Below, piece after piece: positions 1 through 7,199 of a DNA stretch of 28,577 nucleotides. The notes beneath the pieces were generated by a model, which had not been told where the DNA came from, did no database searches, and saw only the letters and a program-made list of their open reading frames with translations. The first letter of the stretch is position 1. Each line of letters opens with the position of its first letter. A program made the translations under genes and the position numbers. Origin of the DNA: Deinococcus sedimenti (GTDB lineage Bacteria; Deinococcota; Deinococci; Deinococcales; Deinococcaceae); NCBI RefSeq assembly GCF_014648135.1, contig NZ_BMQN01000025.1:1-28577 (forward strand), written 5' to 3'.

Positions 1-446
1 GTGCGGGACTGGCTCTCACGGCCGCAGGGCGTCTCCTGTCGGGCATAGTTCCAGCCAACTACCCACGGGGTTTCAGTGGCATCAACCGCGATGATCTGGA
101 AGACGTTCTCTGCCTCCATCAGGCTCTTCCTGCCCTGGAGTCTGAACTACCCACTGGCGATCAGGGCCGCTTCGACGCGTTCCACCGTGCGCTGCACGGT
201 GGTTTCGTGGACACCCCAGTCGTCGCCCAGGTGAGCGAAGGTGCGGTATTCCCGCCAGAATTCCAGGGTCAGCAGGAGTTGCTCACCAAGACTGAGCGCA
301 GAGGGGCGCCCGGATTTCTTCTTGCCACGTTGCCGCTCGACCAGGACGTTTTCCATCTCAACGAATGTTTCTGGATAGATCCCGGTGCGGCGTTTGAAGC
401 GCGTGCGGTTCATCTTCAGCGTGCGTTCCAGGCGCCCGTGGCTCAC
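1..446 (-). pseudogene. IS5-superfamily (HTH_Tnp_4/DDE_Tnp_4) transposase, interrupted by a stop codon and cut by the window edge
   Basis: The first 99 codons (446 down to 150) encode a basic N-terminus and the helix-turn-helix typical of this transposase type (LSLGEQLLLTLEFWREYRTF, then an HETTVQRTVERVE stretch). A TAG at 149-147 ends the frame. Reading straight through that TAG in the same frame gives FRLQGRKSLMEAENVFQII and then AVDATETP, which carries the first catalytic Asp of the DDE domain. One mutated codon therefore splits what should be a single ORF, as opposed to the frameshifted orfA/orfB layout of some relatives. The rest of the DDE domain lies outside the window. No terminal repeat could be assigned on the right-hand side (447-553). 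Confidence 0.75.
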
Positions 447-553
447 TCACACAGCATAGCTGGGTACTTTCGCAGGAGGTCTAGTCGAATCTTTCGACAT
501 CTCTGGGAATAGGAGAGATTTAGGAAGTGTGTTTTTGTCCATTTATTGTAATG

Positions 554-1419
554 TGGTGACAGCTCAGCGCGAGAACGCGAGTTGAGGAAGAAGGACGTCG
601 TTCCGGAAGATACTGACCAACCCGTTATAGGCAGAGAGACCTTGCTTCTGAAGCGTCGAGAGGTAACTCCGAATGCAGCAGAAATTCTTTCCGCCCGTCG
701 CCGAACGAAACCCACCAGAGATCTTGCGCTTCGCGCACACCATTCGAAGGTCTCGCTCGGCTTGATTGTTGTCGAACGGAACGCCGTCTTCGAAGAGGAA
801 GCGTAACATCTTGTCTCGGTGTTTCTGACGGCGAAGCGCGAGGTTGCGCCCCGGGGACTGCTTCACCCGTCCCCGCTGCTTCGGAACCGGCTCTGCTGCG
901 GGGTTGGAAACCAACCCCGCTTCCACGAGGGCATCAAAGCGAACCAGGAACGCGGCTTTCTCCGGTGGAGTGAGGATGCCTGCCTTCTGTTGATGGTAGA
1001 CACCTTGGAGTGCAGTCCGCAGTTCTCCCGCCCAGCCTTGTCCCAGCTGTTCGTGGAGGAAGCGCAACTCCCGGAGCAGGTGCGCGTTACAGAGGGCATG
1101 TCGGGCACAGAGTTGGAAGTACGGAAGCCAGGCATCATGCATCAACACGCCCCAGTACTGGGGCAGGACGCCCATCGCTTGGATGGCGACCAACCCGCGG
1201 TGCGGGTCGTGCCCGTAGAGGGTGAGCTCTTGGGTTTCTTCCGCCAAGTCTGGTCCTGGCTGGGGGGTTGATGAGACGTCTCGCTGGTCCGCGCGACCTG
1301 TGCTTCCAATTCGCGGATGCGCGCTTGGAGCCGTTCGCAATTCGGGCAGGTCGAGTCTGAGATGCCCTCACCTTACCTCATTCCCTTGCGCTGCTCAGGA
1401 CCCTGCTGAGTAGTCACCA
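554..1419 (-). mobile_element. Internally deleted IS66-family element with both ends retained
   Basis: The ends match as imperfect inverted repeats: TGGTGACAGCTCAGC at 554-568, and on the minus strand at 1419-1405 TGGTGACTACTCAGC (13 of 15 identical). Between them only the first and last parts of an IS66 transposase gene remain. At about 870 bp it is roughly half the size of a normal one-gene IS66 element. No 8-bp target duplication is visible (the flanks are TTGTAATG and ACCCGAAT). The layout is that of a non-autonomous deletion derivative that could move only if a full-length relative supplied transposase. Confidence 0.6.
564..1366 (-). pseudogene. IS66 transposase with central deletion and frame change
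   Basis: From 1366 downward one frame encodes the IS66 N-terminus, [18 protein letters not shown] followed by a PPSQD segment and WRKKPKS. Near 1235 the coding sense moves to another frame, which runs to the stop at 564. That part carries [11 protein letters not shown], the second catalytic Asp in [10 protein letters not shown], the CNAHLLREL motif, the catalytic Glu in [10 protein letters not shown], the KISGGFRS block and the usual IS66 C-terminal tail. The zinc-ribbon/linker region and the segment with the first catalytic Asp are missing, so the protein cannot be active. The N-terminal frame has no ATG or GTG: a stop lies just upstream of its first preserved codons. Confidence 0.8.
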
Positions 1420-1591
1420 ACCCGAATCGGTATCAGCGTTCAGTGATGCGGAGGGCGCCCCTCACGACCTCTGAACCGCGCGGGTACAGGAGCTGCGCTG
1501 CGGAGCGTGCACCTGGGGAGGACAGGGGCTGGGCGAGGAGCCCCGGGGCGCGCTGTCGACCCCAGGGCCCCTCGCCCACCCTGGCGTCCGG
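1420..1591. other. Intergenic stretch with a repeat fragment
   Basis: No gene is seen here. A short inverted repeat (GAGGG/CCCTC) lies near 1450-1463. At 1490-1516 the sequence GAGCTGCGCTGCGGAGCG followed by TGCACCTG closely matches the upstream flank of the stem-loop repeat at 26155 (GAGCTGCGCCGCAGAGCG then AGCACCTG). It may be a fragment of that repeat family. The terminator of the metal transporter operon follows. Confidence 0.35.
1531..1577 (-). terminator. Hairpin terminator of the metal ABC operon
   Basis: Arms 1531-1543 and 1565-1577 pair over 12 of 13 bp (GGGCGAGGAGCCC with GGGCCCCTCGCCC). The hairpin begins 15 nt beyond the permease stop. There is no run of T after it, as is common in very G+C-rich genomes. 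Confidence 0.55.
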
Positions 1592-2467
1592 TCAGCCCTG
1601 CAGTTCGGCCTGCCGTTCGCGCTGCTGCTGGCGGCGGCGGGCCAGCTGGCCGTGTTTCGGGGCGAACAGGAACGCCAGGCCGAACAGGACGCTCTGCGTG
1701 AGGACGATGCACGCGCCGGTGGCGCCGTCCAGGAAGTAGCTGGCGTACGTGCCGATCAGGCTGGACAGCACGCCGGCCGTGACGGCCAGGATCATCATGC
1801 GGCTGAAGCGGTCGGTGAGCAGGTACGCGGTCGCGCCGGGCGTGATGAGCATCGCGACGACCAGGATCACGCCGACGGTCTGCAGGGCGCTGACGATGGT
1901 CAGGGCCAGGATGACCAGCAGCGCGCCGTACAGCAGCCCGGTGTTCAGGCCGATGGAGCGGGCGTGCGTGGCGTCGAACACGTACAGCAGCAGGTCGCGC
2001 CGCAGGATCAGGATGGCGCCCAGCGCGACGGCGCCCGCGATGACGGTCTGCCACAGGTCGGCGTCGCTGATGCCGAGCACGTCCCCGAACAGGATGTGCG
2101 AGAGGTGCACGTCGCTGGACACGCGGGAGATCATCACGAGGCCCAGGGAGAACAGCGCGGTGAACACCACGCCGATCACGGTGTCCTCCTTGACGCGCGA
2201 CCGCGACTGGATGAAGCCGATCGCGCCGACGCTGAGGAGCCCGAATGCGAAGGCACCCACGACGAACGGCAGGTTCAGCAGGTACGCGAGGACCACGCCG
2301 GGCAGCACGGCGTGCGACACGGCGTCGCCCATCAGGGACCAGCCCTTGAGGGTGATGAAGCACGACAGGACCGCGCACACGGCGCCGACCAGCGCGGAGA
2401 CGAGCAGGGCGCGCAGCATGAAGTCGTACCCGAGTGGCGCGAGCAGGGCGGGGAGTACGGCGTCCAT
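1592..2467 (-). CDS. mntB: Manganese/zinc-type ABC transporter, permease (ABC-3 family)
   Basis: This 291-residue inner-membrane protein is the channel subunit of the metal importer encoded with the two genes upstream. It is strongly hydrophobic, with about eight predicted membrane helices and the family segments MGDAVSHAVLPGVVLAYLL near residue 50 (contact with the ATPase), VGVILVVAMLITPGATAYLL near residue 200 and a short basic tail. Length and layout match MntB/ZnuB/TroC permeases. The ATG at 2467 overlaps the last base of the ATPase stop codon, so the genes are translationally coupled. The symbol follows the Synechocystis mntCAB naming. Metal choice is inferred from the binding protein, not from this subunit. 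The gene is last in its operon and is followed by a hairpin. Confidence 0.88.
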   Translation of the reverse strand: MDAVLPALLAPLGYDFMLRALLVSALVGAVCAVLSCFITLKGWSLMGDAVSHAVLPGVVLAYLLNLPFVVGAFAFGLLSVGAIGFIQSRSRVKEDTVIGVVFTALFSLGLVMISRVSSDVHLSHILFGDVLGISDADLWQTVIAGAVALGAILILRRDLLLYVFDATHARSIGLNTGLLYGALLVILALTIVSALQTVGVILVVAMLITPGATAYLLTDRFSRMMILAVTAGVLSSLIGTYASYFLDGATGACIVLTQSVLFGLAFLFAPKHGQLARRRQQQRERQAELQG

Positions 2468-3243
2468 CAGCGGACCTCCGTGGGGCGCGCGGGAATGCGG
2501 GCGGGGTCATGCAGCGGCGAGCGGCCCCCGAAGGTCAGGGCGAGGTTCGGGGCCGTGAGGACCTGCGCGGTGGGCCCGACCGTCAGGACGGTGCGGTCGG
2601 CGATCAGGGCGACGTCGTCGCAGAAGGTTTCCAGCGTGCCGAGGTCGTGGGTGCTGACGAGGACGCTGCGGCCCCCGCCCGCGAGGTCGCTGAGCAGGGT
2701 GGTGATGGCCTCGCTGGTGCCGACGTCCACGCCGCCGAAGGGTTCGTCGAGGAGCAGCAGCCGGGCGTCCTGTGCCAGCGCGCGGGCCAGGAACGCGCGT
2801 TTGCGCTGCCCGCCGGACAGTTCCCCGATCTGCCGCTCGGCGAAGTCGGTCATGGCGACGCGGTCCAGGGCGTCCTGCACGGCCGCCCGGTCGGCGCCCG
2901 AGGGGCGGCGCAGGAGGCCCATGCGGCCCTGGCGGCCCATGGTGACCACGTCGCGCACGCTGACGGGGAAGTCCCAGTCGACCGCCTCGGCCTGCGGGAC
3001 GTACGCGATCCACCCGGCCTTCTGCGCGTGCCGGACGCCATGCCCGAACACCTGCACCTGCCCGGACAGCGGGGGCAGGAAGCCCATGATGGTCTTGAAC
3101 AGGGTGCTCTTCCCGGCGCCGTTCATGCCGACCAGTCCGCAGATGCGGCCCGGTTGCAGGCTCAGGGTGGCGCGGCGCAGCGCGAGGCGGCCGCCGCCGT
3201 ACGCGACGCTGACGTCCTGCACGTCCAGCGCGGGGGCGCTCAC
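2467..3243 (-). CDS. mntA: Manganese/zinc-type ABC transporter, ATP-binding protein
   Basis: This 258-residue cytoplasmic ATPase drives the metal importer. Visible motifs are Walker A GMNGAGKST (39-47), the Q-loop in YVPQAEAVDWDFPVSV (81-96, a sequence typical of Mn/Zn importers), the signature LSGGQ (142-146), Walker B LLLLDEP (162-168) and the switch His199. The start is GTG at 3243, chosen because it overlaps the stop of the binding-protein gene by 4 nt (GTGA) and places the N-terminus at the usual distance from Walker A. It is the middle gene of a three-gene operon. The symbol follows mntCAB naming and carries the same uncertainty about metal as the permease. Confidence 0.9.
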   Translation of the reverse strand: MSAPALDVQDVSVAYGGGRLALRRATLSLQPGRICGLVGMNGAGKSTLFKTIMGFLPPLSGQVQVFGHGVRHAQKAGWIAYVPQAEAVDWDFPVSVRDVVTMGRQGRMGLLRRPSGADRAAVQDALDRVAMTDFAERQIGELSGGQRKRAFLARALAQDARLLLLDEPFGGVDVGTSEAITTLLSDLAGGGRSVLVSTHDLGTLETFCDDVALIADRTVLTVGPTAQVLTAPNLALTFGGRSPLHDPARIPARPTEVR

Positions 3244-4157
3244 GGCTGGCCGCCGGTCAGGCCCGCGAGGATGGTGTCGGCGTCCTTGCGCAGCAGGTCC
3301 AGGTAGGTGGGCACCTCGTCCGACAGGGAGTCGACGTGCAGCGCCCCGGCGTAGCGCGCGCCGGATTCGCGCGCGACCTGCCGCATGCCCTTGTCGGACA
3401 CGGTGCTCTCGCAGAACACGGCGGGGACGCCCTGGGCGCGCACGGCGTCGATCACGGCGCGGATCTGCCGGGGCGTGCCCTGGCCTTCCTCTGCGTTGAC
3501 GGGCCAGAGGTACAGTTCCTTCAGGCCGTAGTCGCGGGCGAGGTAGCTGAACGCGCCCTCGCAGGTGACCAGCGCGCGCCGTTCGGGGGGCAGCTGGCCC
3601 AGCTGCGTGGCGAGCTGCCGGTCGACCTCGCGGATCTGCTTCGCGTACGCGTCGGCGCCTGCGCGGTACGTCTCGGCTCCGGCCGGGTCGAGGTCCGTCA
3701 GGGCGCGGCGGATGTTCTCGACGTAGATCAGGGCGTTCTTCGGGGCCATCCAGGCGTGCGGGTTGGGTTTGCCCGCGTACGCGTCGGCGGTGATGTTCAC
3801 CGGTTCGATGCCGTCGGTGAGCGTCACGGTGGGCGCGTCGAGGTCCCGCGTGAAGCGGGTGAACCAGCGTTCGAGGTTCAGGCCGTTGTTGAGGATCAGG
3901 TCGGCGTCCTGCGCGCGGATCAGGTCGCTGGGGGTGGGCTGGTACCCGTGGATCTCCGCGCCGGGTTTCGTGATGGACACGACCTCGGCGCGGTCCCCGG
4001 CGACGGCGCGGGCCATGTCGGCGAGGATCGTGAAGGTGGTCAGGACGGTGGGCCGGTCGTCGTCGCCCTGGGGCGCGGTGGTCTGGGGCGGAGCGGGGCG
4101 GCAGGCGGTGAGGAGCAGGGCCGCCACGGCCAGCACCGGCAGGAAAGAGGAGGTCAT
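3240..4157 (-). CDS. mntC: Mn(II)-type ABC transporter substrate-binding lipoprotein
   Basis: This 305-residue protein is a cluster A-I metal-binding lipoprotein. A hydrophobic signal ends in the lipobox LLTAC, with Cys19 as the lipidated residue. Candidate metal ligands are His70 (EIHGYQPTPSD), His134 (NPHAWMAP), Glu200 (TCEGAFSYL) and Asp276 (LHVDSLSDE). Family knowledge links His-His-Glu-Asp to Mn(II) binders such as MntC and PsaA, while zinc proteins carry a third His where Glu200 stands and have a His-rich loop, which is absent here. The segment YLWPVNAEEGQGTPRQI is also MntC-like. It is the first gene of the operon. The ATG at 4157 directly abuts a regulatory inverted repeat and has no Shine-Dalgarno sequence, so translation is probably leaderless. 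Iron as substrate is less likely but not excluded. Confidence 0.88.
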   Translation of the reverse strand: MTSSFLPVLAVAALLLTACRPAPPQTTAPQGDDDRPTVLTTFTILADMARAVAGDRAEVVSITKPGAEIHGYQPTPSDLIRAQDADLILNNGLNLERWFTRFTRDLDAPTVTLTDGIEPVNITADAYAGKPNPHAWMAPKNALIYVENIRRALTDLDPAGAETYRAGADAYAKQIREVDRQLATQLGQLPPERRALVTCEGAFSYLARDYGLKELYLWPVNAEEGQGTPRQIRAVIDAVRAQGVPAVFCESTVSDKGMRQVARESGARYAGALHVDSLSDEVPTYLDLLRKDADTILAGLTGGQP

Positions 4158-4192
4158 GTTTTTAGCTTTACCTAAAAATTATGTTTGGTCAA
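4158..4192 (-). promoter_or_regulatory. Probable leaderless promoter of the Mn transporter operon
   Basis: On the minus strand TTGACC (4192-4187) is followed after 16 nt by TAAAGC (4170-4165), and 7 nt later comes the ATG at 4157. This would put the transcript start at or next to the ATG. The same -10 to ATG distance is seen at the genes starting at 20777 and 27377. Confidence 0.45.
4159..4178. promoter_or_regulatory. DtxR/MntR-like operator over the Mn transporter promoter
   Basis: TTTTTAG (4159-4165) and CTAAAAA (4172-4178) are perfect 7-bp arms around a 6-nt centre, one base before the start codon. Read on the minus strand the core TTAGGTAAAGCTAA matches 11 of 14 positions of the classic DtxR/IdeR box TTAGGTTAGCCTAA. 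The repeat covers the proposed -10, so a metal-bound MntR/DtxR-family repressor would block transcription when manganese is plentiful. No such regulator gene is in the window. Confidence 0.6.
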
Positions 4193-4195
4193 GCT

Positions 4196-4225
4196 GAGGC
4201 GGAGCACGCTCACCGGTGACGCCTC
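4196..4225 (-). terminator. Weak hairpin downstream of the catechol operon
   Basis: GAGGCG (4196-4201) can pair with CGCCTC (4220-4225), with the 10-bp palindrome TCACCGGTGA (4210-4219) inside the loop. It lies 70 nt after the last gene of the siderophore operon and is the only candidate stop before the transporter promoter. Support is weak. Confidence 0.25.
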
Positions 4226-4294
4226 CCCCTCACCCTCCGCCGACGCCCTCGGCACCACCACGCCCAGTCCGCCAGGGCGACCCCGCCGGGCCCT

Positions 4295-5062
4295 TCAGCA
4301 GCCCAGGGTCGCGCCGCCGTCCACGGTGAGGTCCGCCAGGGTGATGTGCCGCGCCTCGTCCGACAGGAGGAACAGGACGGCGTGGACGATGTCGGCCGGC
4401 TGCGCGATCCGCCCGAGGGGAATGCCGGTGCGGTACGTCTCGGGGTCCCCGGCGATCACGCGGTGCTCGGCGCCGGGCGCGGTCCACAGCTGGCGCTGCA
4501 TGGCCGTGTCGGTACTGCCGGGCGAGACGAGGTTGCAGCGCACGCCGCTTCCGGCGAGTTCCAGGCCCAGCGTGCGGGTCAGGTGCGCGGCGGCGGCCTT
4601 GCTGGCCGCGTAGGCGCCCATGCCGGTCCGGGGAATGTGCGCGGCGTTCGAGCCGACCGTGACGACCGCTCCGCGTCCGCGCGCGCGCATGACCCGCGTG
4701 GCGGCGCGGGACACGAAGAACACGCCGCTGGTGTTCACCGCGAACGTGGCGTGCCAGTCCTCGTCGCTCAGGTCCGTCAGGGGGCCGGGGCGCAGGACGC
4801 CCGCGACGTTCACGAGGTCCGTCAGGGGGCCCAGGGTCGTCTCGGCGTGCGCGACGGCCTGCTCGGCGGTGCGCGGGTCGGTCACGTCCAGCGGGTACGG
4901 CACGACGCCGGGCTGCCCGGCGAGGTCGGGCGGGATGGGCTGGCGGTCCGTGGCGAGCACCCGCGCGCCCCGCGCGGCGAGCGCCGAGGCGACCGCCGCG
5001 CCGATGCCCTGCGCGGCGCCGGTGACGAGGGCGACCCGCGACGTCCAGTCGGTGCCGCTCAC
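4295..5062 (-). CDS. dhbA: 2,3-dihydro-2,3-dihydroxybenzoate dehydrogenase (EntA/DhbA type)
   Basis: This 255-residue short-chain dehydrogenase would oxidise 2,3-dihydro-2,3-dihydroxybenzoate to 2,3-dihydroxybenzoate with NAD+, the last step of DHB synthesis from chorismate. It has the cofactor motif TGAAQGIG (14-21), an acidic residue after the second strand (Asp39, favouring NAD), NVAG (85-88), Asn110, catalytic Ser138, and Tyr151/Lys155 in YAASK. The stretch [14 protein letters not shown] is characteristic of EntA/DhbA. The GTG start at 5062 overlaps the stop of the condensation gene by 4 nt; further upstream the same frame runs through that gene out of its sense. As an SDR alone it could be many things; the operon context with isochorismatase and isochorismate synthase makes this assignment firm. 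Confidence 0.9.
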   Translation of the reverse strand: MSGTDWTSRVALVTGAAQGIGAAVASALAARGARVLATDRQPIPPDLAGQPGVVPYPLDVTDPRTAEQAVAHAETTLGPLTDLVNVAGVLRPGPLTDLSDEDWHATFAVNTSGVFFVSRAATRVMRARGRGAVVTVGSNAAHIPRTGMGAYAASKAAAAHLTRTLGLELAGSGVRCNLVSPGSTDTAMQRQLWTAPGAEHRVIAGDPETYRTGIPLGRIAQPADIVHAVLFLLSDEARHITLADLTVDGGATLGC

Positions 5063-6324
5063 GCACTCACCTCCCGCAGGGCCGGGGCGCGCAGTCCGGC
5101 GTGCAGGCGCCGCAGCAGGTCGTCCAGCAGGGCCTCCAGGCTCTGCGGCGTGTGCAGGACCGGGTGGCCGTCGGCCGTGACGGTCAGGTCGTCCCGCCAG
5201 CCGCTGAAGGTGTACGCGAGGTCCTCGACCGGGCCGGACGCCGGCGTGTCGCGCGTGACCTCCAGCCCCGGGCCGAGGTCGAGTGGCGCGGCGAACGGGA
5301 TGACGTTCACCTCCGGGCCGAACAGGCGCCGCCGGTCCAGGTCCGCCCAGAGGCGCTCCAGGCGGTAGGGCGCGGCGCCCTGCGCGTGGGTGCGGGCCGC
5401 CTGCGCGCGGCGGGTCAGGGTCGCCAGGTCGTCGCCCGGGTGCACCTCGATCCGCAGGGGCACGAGGTTCATGCGCATGCACGGGACGTGCGCGGCGGCG
5501 CTGCCCAGGCGCAGCATGACCGGCGCGGCGATCAATACGGCCTGCTCGCCCGTGCGGGCGTGCCACTGCGCGGCGCACGCGGCGTTCAGCGCGTCGGGCC
5601 ACGCGGCGCCCCACGCGGAGGTCACGCTCCGCAGGGAACGGACGAGGGCGGCCGGGACGGTCCGCTGCGCGCGGTGCCCGATCTGCAATCCCAGGTGCAG
5701 GAGGGGCGCCGCCTCGAACGGCAGGTCCGCGTACGCTGCGCGCAGCCGGGCGCCGTCCGCGCGTTGCTGCGCGCTGCCGTCGTACGCGCGGTCCTCCTGG
5801 GCGGGCGCGGCGAGCGGCCCGAACGGCGCGGGGGGCGCGTGCAGGCCGCCCAGCGCGCGGTGGTGCGCGGCGAGCTGCGTGAGAAACTGCGTCACGCCGT
5901 ACCCGTCGAGCGCGATGTGGTGCGTGACGAACACCCAGCGCCAGTGGTCGTCCGCGAGGCGGTGCAGGGCGTGCCGGTACAGGTCCCCGGTCCGCAGGCC
6001 CAGCGGGCGGCGCGTGGCAGCCCGCTCGTGCGCGCGGGCCTGCCCCTCGGGGTCCGGGTGTGCGAGCCAGTCGAGCCGCCCGGGCGGGCGGGGCAGCTCG
6101 CCGGTGGGCAGCTGCGCGGGCTGGCCGTCCACCGACGCGTAGCGGACGTGCAGGGCCGCGACGTCCGCCAGGGCGCGGGTCAGGGCCACCTCGAACCGCG
6201 CCGGGTCGAGCGGGCCGCGCAGGTCGAGCGTCTCCACGACGTGGTTCAGGACGCTGCCGTCCGGGTCGTCCAGGTCCGTCCAGAGGCTGCGCTGCGCGAG
6301 CGTGACGGGCAGCGGCACCGTCAC
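5059..6324 (-). CDS. Stand-alone NRPS condensation domain protein (VibH type)
   Basis: These 421 residues are a single condensation domain with no adenylation or carrier domain. It carries the catalytic motif HHIALDG (His135, His136, Asp140, Gly141), the N-terminal family motif [11 protein letters not shown] (5-15), and later [12 protein letters not shown]. Family knowledge: VibH of Vibrio cholerae is a free condensation domain that joins DHB held on the VibB carrier to the free amine norspermidine. By analogy this enzyme would take DHB from the carrier domain of the preceding gene and attach it to a soluble amine. The acceptor is unknown. The GTG start at 6324 overlaps the upstream stop by 4 nt and gives the usual length. 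An epimerisation or cyclisation role is unlikely because the DxxxxD variant motif is absent. Confidence 0.85.
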   Translation of the reverse strand: MTVPLPVTLAQRSLWTDLDDPDGSVLNHVVETLDLRGPLDPARFEVALTRALADVAALHVRYASVDGQPAQLPTGELPRPPGRLDWLAHPDPEGQARAHERAATRRPLGLRTGDLYRHALHRLADDHWRWVFVTHHIALDGYGVTQFLTQLAAHHRALGGLHAPPAPFGPLAAPAQEDRAYDGSAQQRADGARLRAAYADLPFEAAPLLHLGLQIGHRAQRTVPAALVRSLRSVTSAWGAAWPDALNAACAAQWHARTGEQAVLIAAPVMLRLGSAAAHVPCMRMNLVPLRIEVHPGDDLATLTRRAQAARTHAQGAAPYRLERLWADLDRRRLFGPEVNVIPFAAPLDLGPGLEVTRDTPASGPVEDLAYTFSGWRDDLTVTADGHPVLHTPQSLEALLDDLLRRLHAGLRAPALREVSA

Positions 6325-7199
6325 CGCGCTCCCGCCGCGCACAGCAGGTCGGTCAGGGCGTCCAGGGTGGGGCGCGCGGCGACGTCCGCGTACGTCACGC
6401 GTGACCCGGCGCGCTGCCAGTCTTCCGTGAGCAGCATCAGCCGGATGGAGTCCAGGCCCAGCAGCAGCAGGTCGTCGTCGCCGCGCAGGTCGCCCGCGGG
6501 CACGCCGAGCGCGGCGGCGACCTCGGCCCGGATGCGCGCGGGCGTCCACCCGTCCGCTGCCTTCGCCGCGCCGCCCAGCGCAAGGAGGGCGGCCGTGTGC
6601 GTGATCCCGGCGCAGCGGGCGGCGCCGTACTCCAGCGCGCGGCGGTGCTCGGCCTCGCTGAAGTCCGCCAGGGCGTCGGCGATCAGGAACGGCTGCACGT
6701 CCTGCATGAACGCGTCGGCGGCGCTGAGCAGGCAGCCGATGTTCGCGTACACGCCGCAGATCAGCAGCTGGTCGCGGCCCCACCCGCGCAGGTGCTCACG
6801 CAGCGGCGTGCGCTGGAACGCGCTGTAGCGCCACTTCGTGAGGACCGTGTCGCCCGGCTGCGGCGCCACGAGCGGGTGGATGCGCGTGACCGCCGGGTCG
6901 TCCGGCAGGCCCGGCCCCCAGAAGTCGGTCAGCAGCGCCCGGTCGGCGGGGTCCTGCGCGCCGGGCTGCGCGGTGTACACGACCGGGATGCCCAGCGTGC
7001 GGGCGTGCGCGGTGAGGTCCGCCACGGCGCGCAGCAGGTCCGGGATGGGCGGCTGCGCCGGGTCGTAGAAGTCCAGGAAGTACGCCTGGAGATCGTGGAC
7101 GAGCAGCGCGGCGCGCGCCGGGTCGGGCGCCCAGGGCACGCGCTGCGCGGGGAGGGTGTCGGGGGTGGGCATGGGGTAGCTGGGCAGGCGGGGAATCAT
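6321..7199 (-). CDS. dhbB: Isochorismatase with aryl carrier domain (EntB/DhbB/VibB type)
   Basis: This 292-residue bifunctional protein has an isochorismatase domain at about 1-210, hydrolysing the pyruvate enol ether of isochorismate to give 2,3-dihydro-2,3-dihydroxybenzoate. Asp36 (VHDLQ), Lys122 (TKWRYSAF) and the segment [17 protein letters not shown] agree with EntB. From about 215 to 290 follows an aryl carrier domain with the phosphopantetheine Ser251 in [12 protein letters not shown], where activated DHB is held. The PPTase encoded first in the operon would arm this serine. ATG 7199 overlaps the ligase stop (ATGA). Being the only carrier domain in the cluster, it must be the donor for the condensation protein encoded next. 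Confidence 0.93.
   Translation of the reverse strand: MIPRLPSYPMPTPDTLPAQRVPWAPDPARAALLVHDLQAYFLDFYDPAQPPIPDLLRAVADLTAHARTLGIPVVYTAQPGAQDPADRALLTDFWGPGLPDDPAVTRIHPLVAPQPGDTVLTKWRYSAFQRTPLREHLRGWGRDQLLICGVYANIGCLLSAADAFMQDVQPFLIADALADFSEAEHRRALEYGAARCAGITHTAALLALGGAAKAADGWTPARIRAEVAAALGVPAGDLRGDDDLLLLGLDSIRLMLLTEDWQRAGSRVTYADVAARPTLDALTDLLCAAGAR

Noticed and set aside
1652..3499. Very long open frame on the plus strand opposite the metal transporter genes
   Set aside because: Composition is that of a G+C-rich shadow frame; the opposite strand encodes complete ABC transporter subunits with all motifs.
5059..6324. Condensation gene as the truncated remains of a full NRPS
   Set aside because: Its length equals that of free VibH-like proteins, it has its own coupled start and stop, and the flanking genes are complete and tightly packed.
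5101..6828. 575-codon open frame on the plus strand opposite the siderophore genes
   Set aside because: Rich in Arg, Gly and Ala without domain motifs; shadow of the condensation domain and isochorismatase genes.
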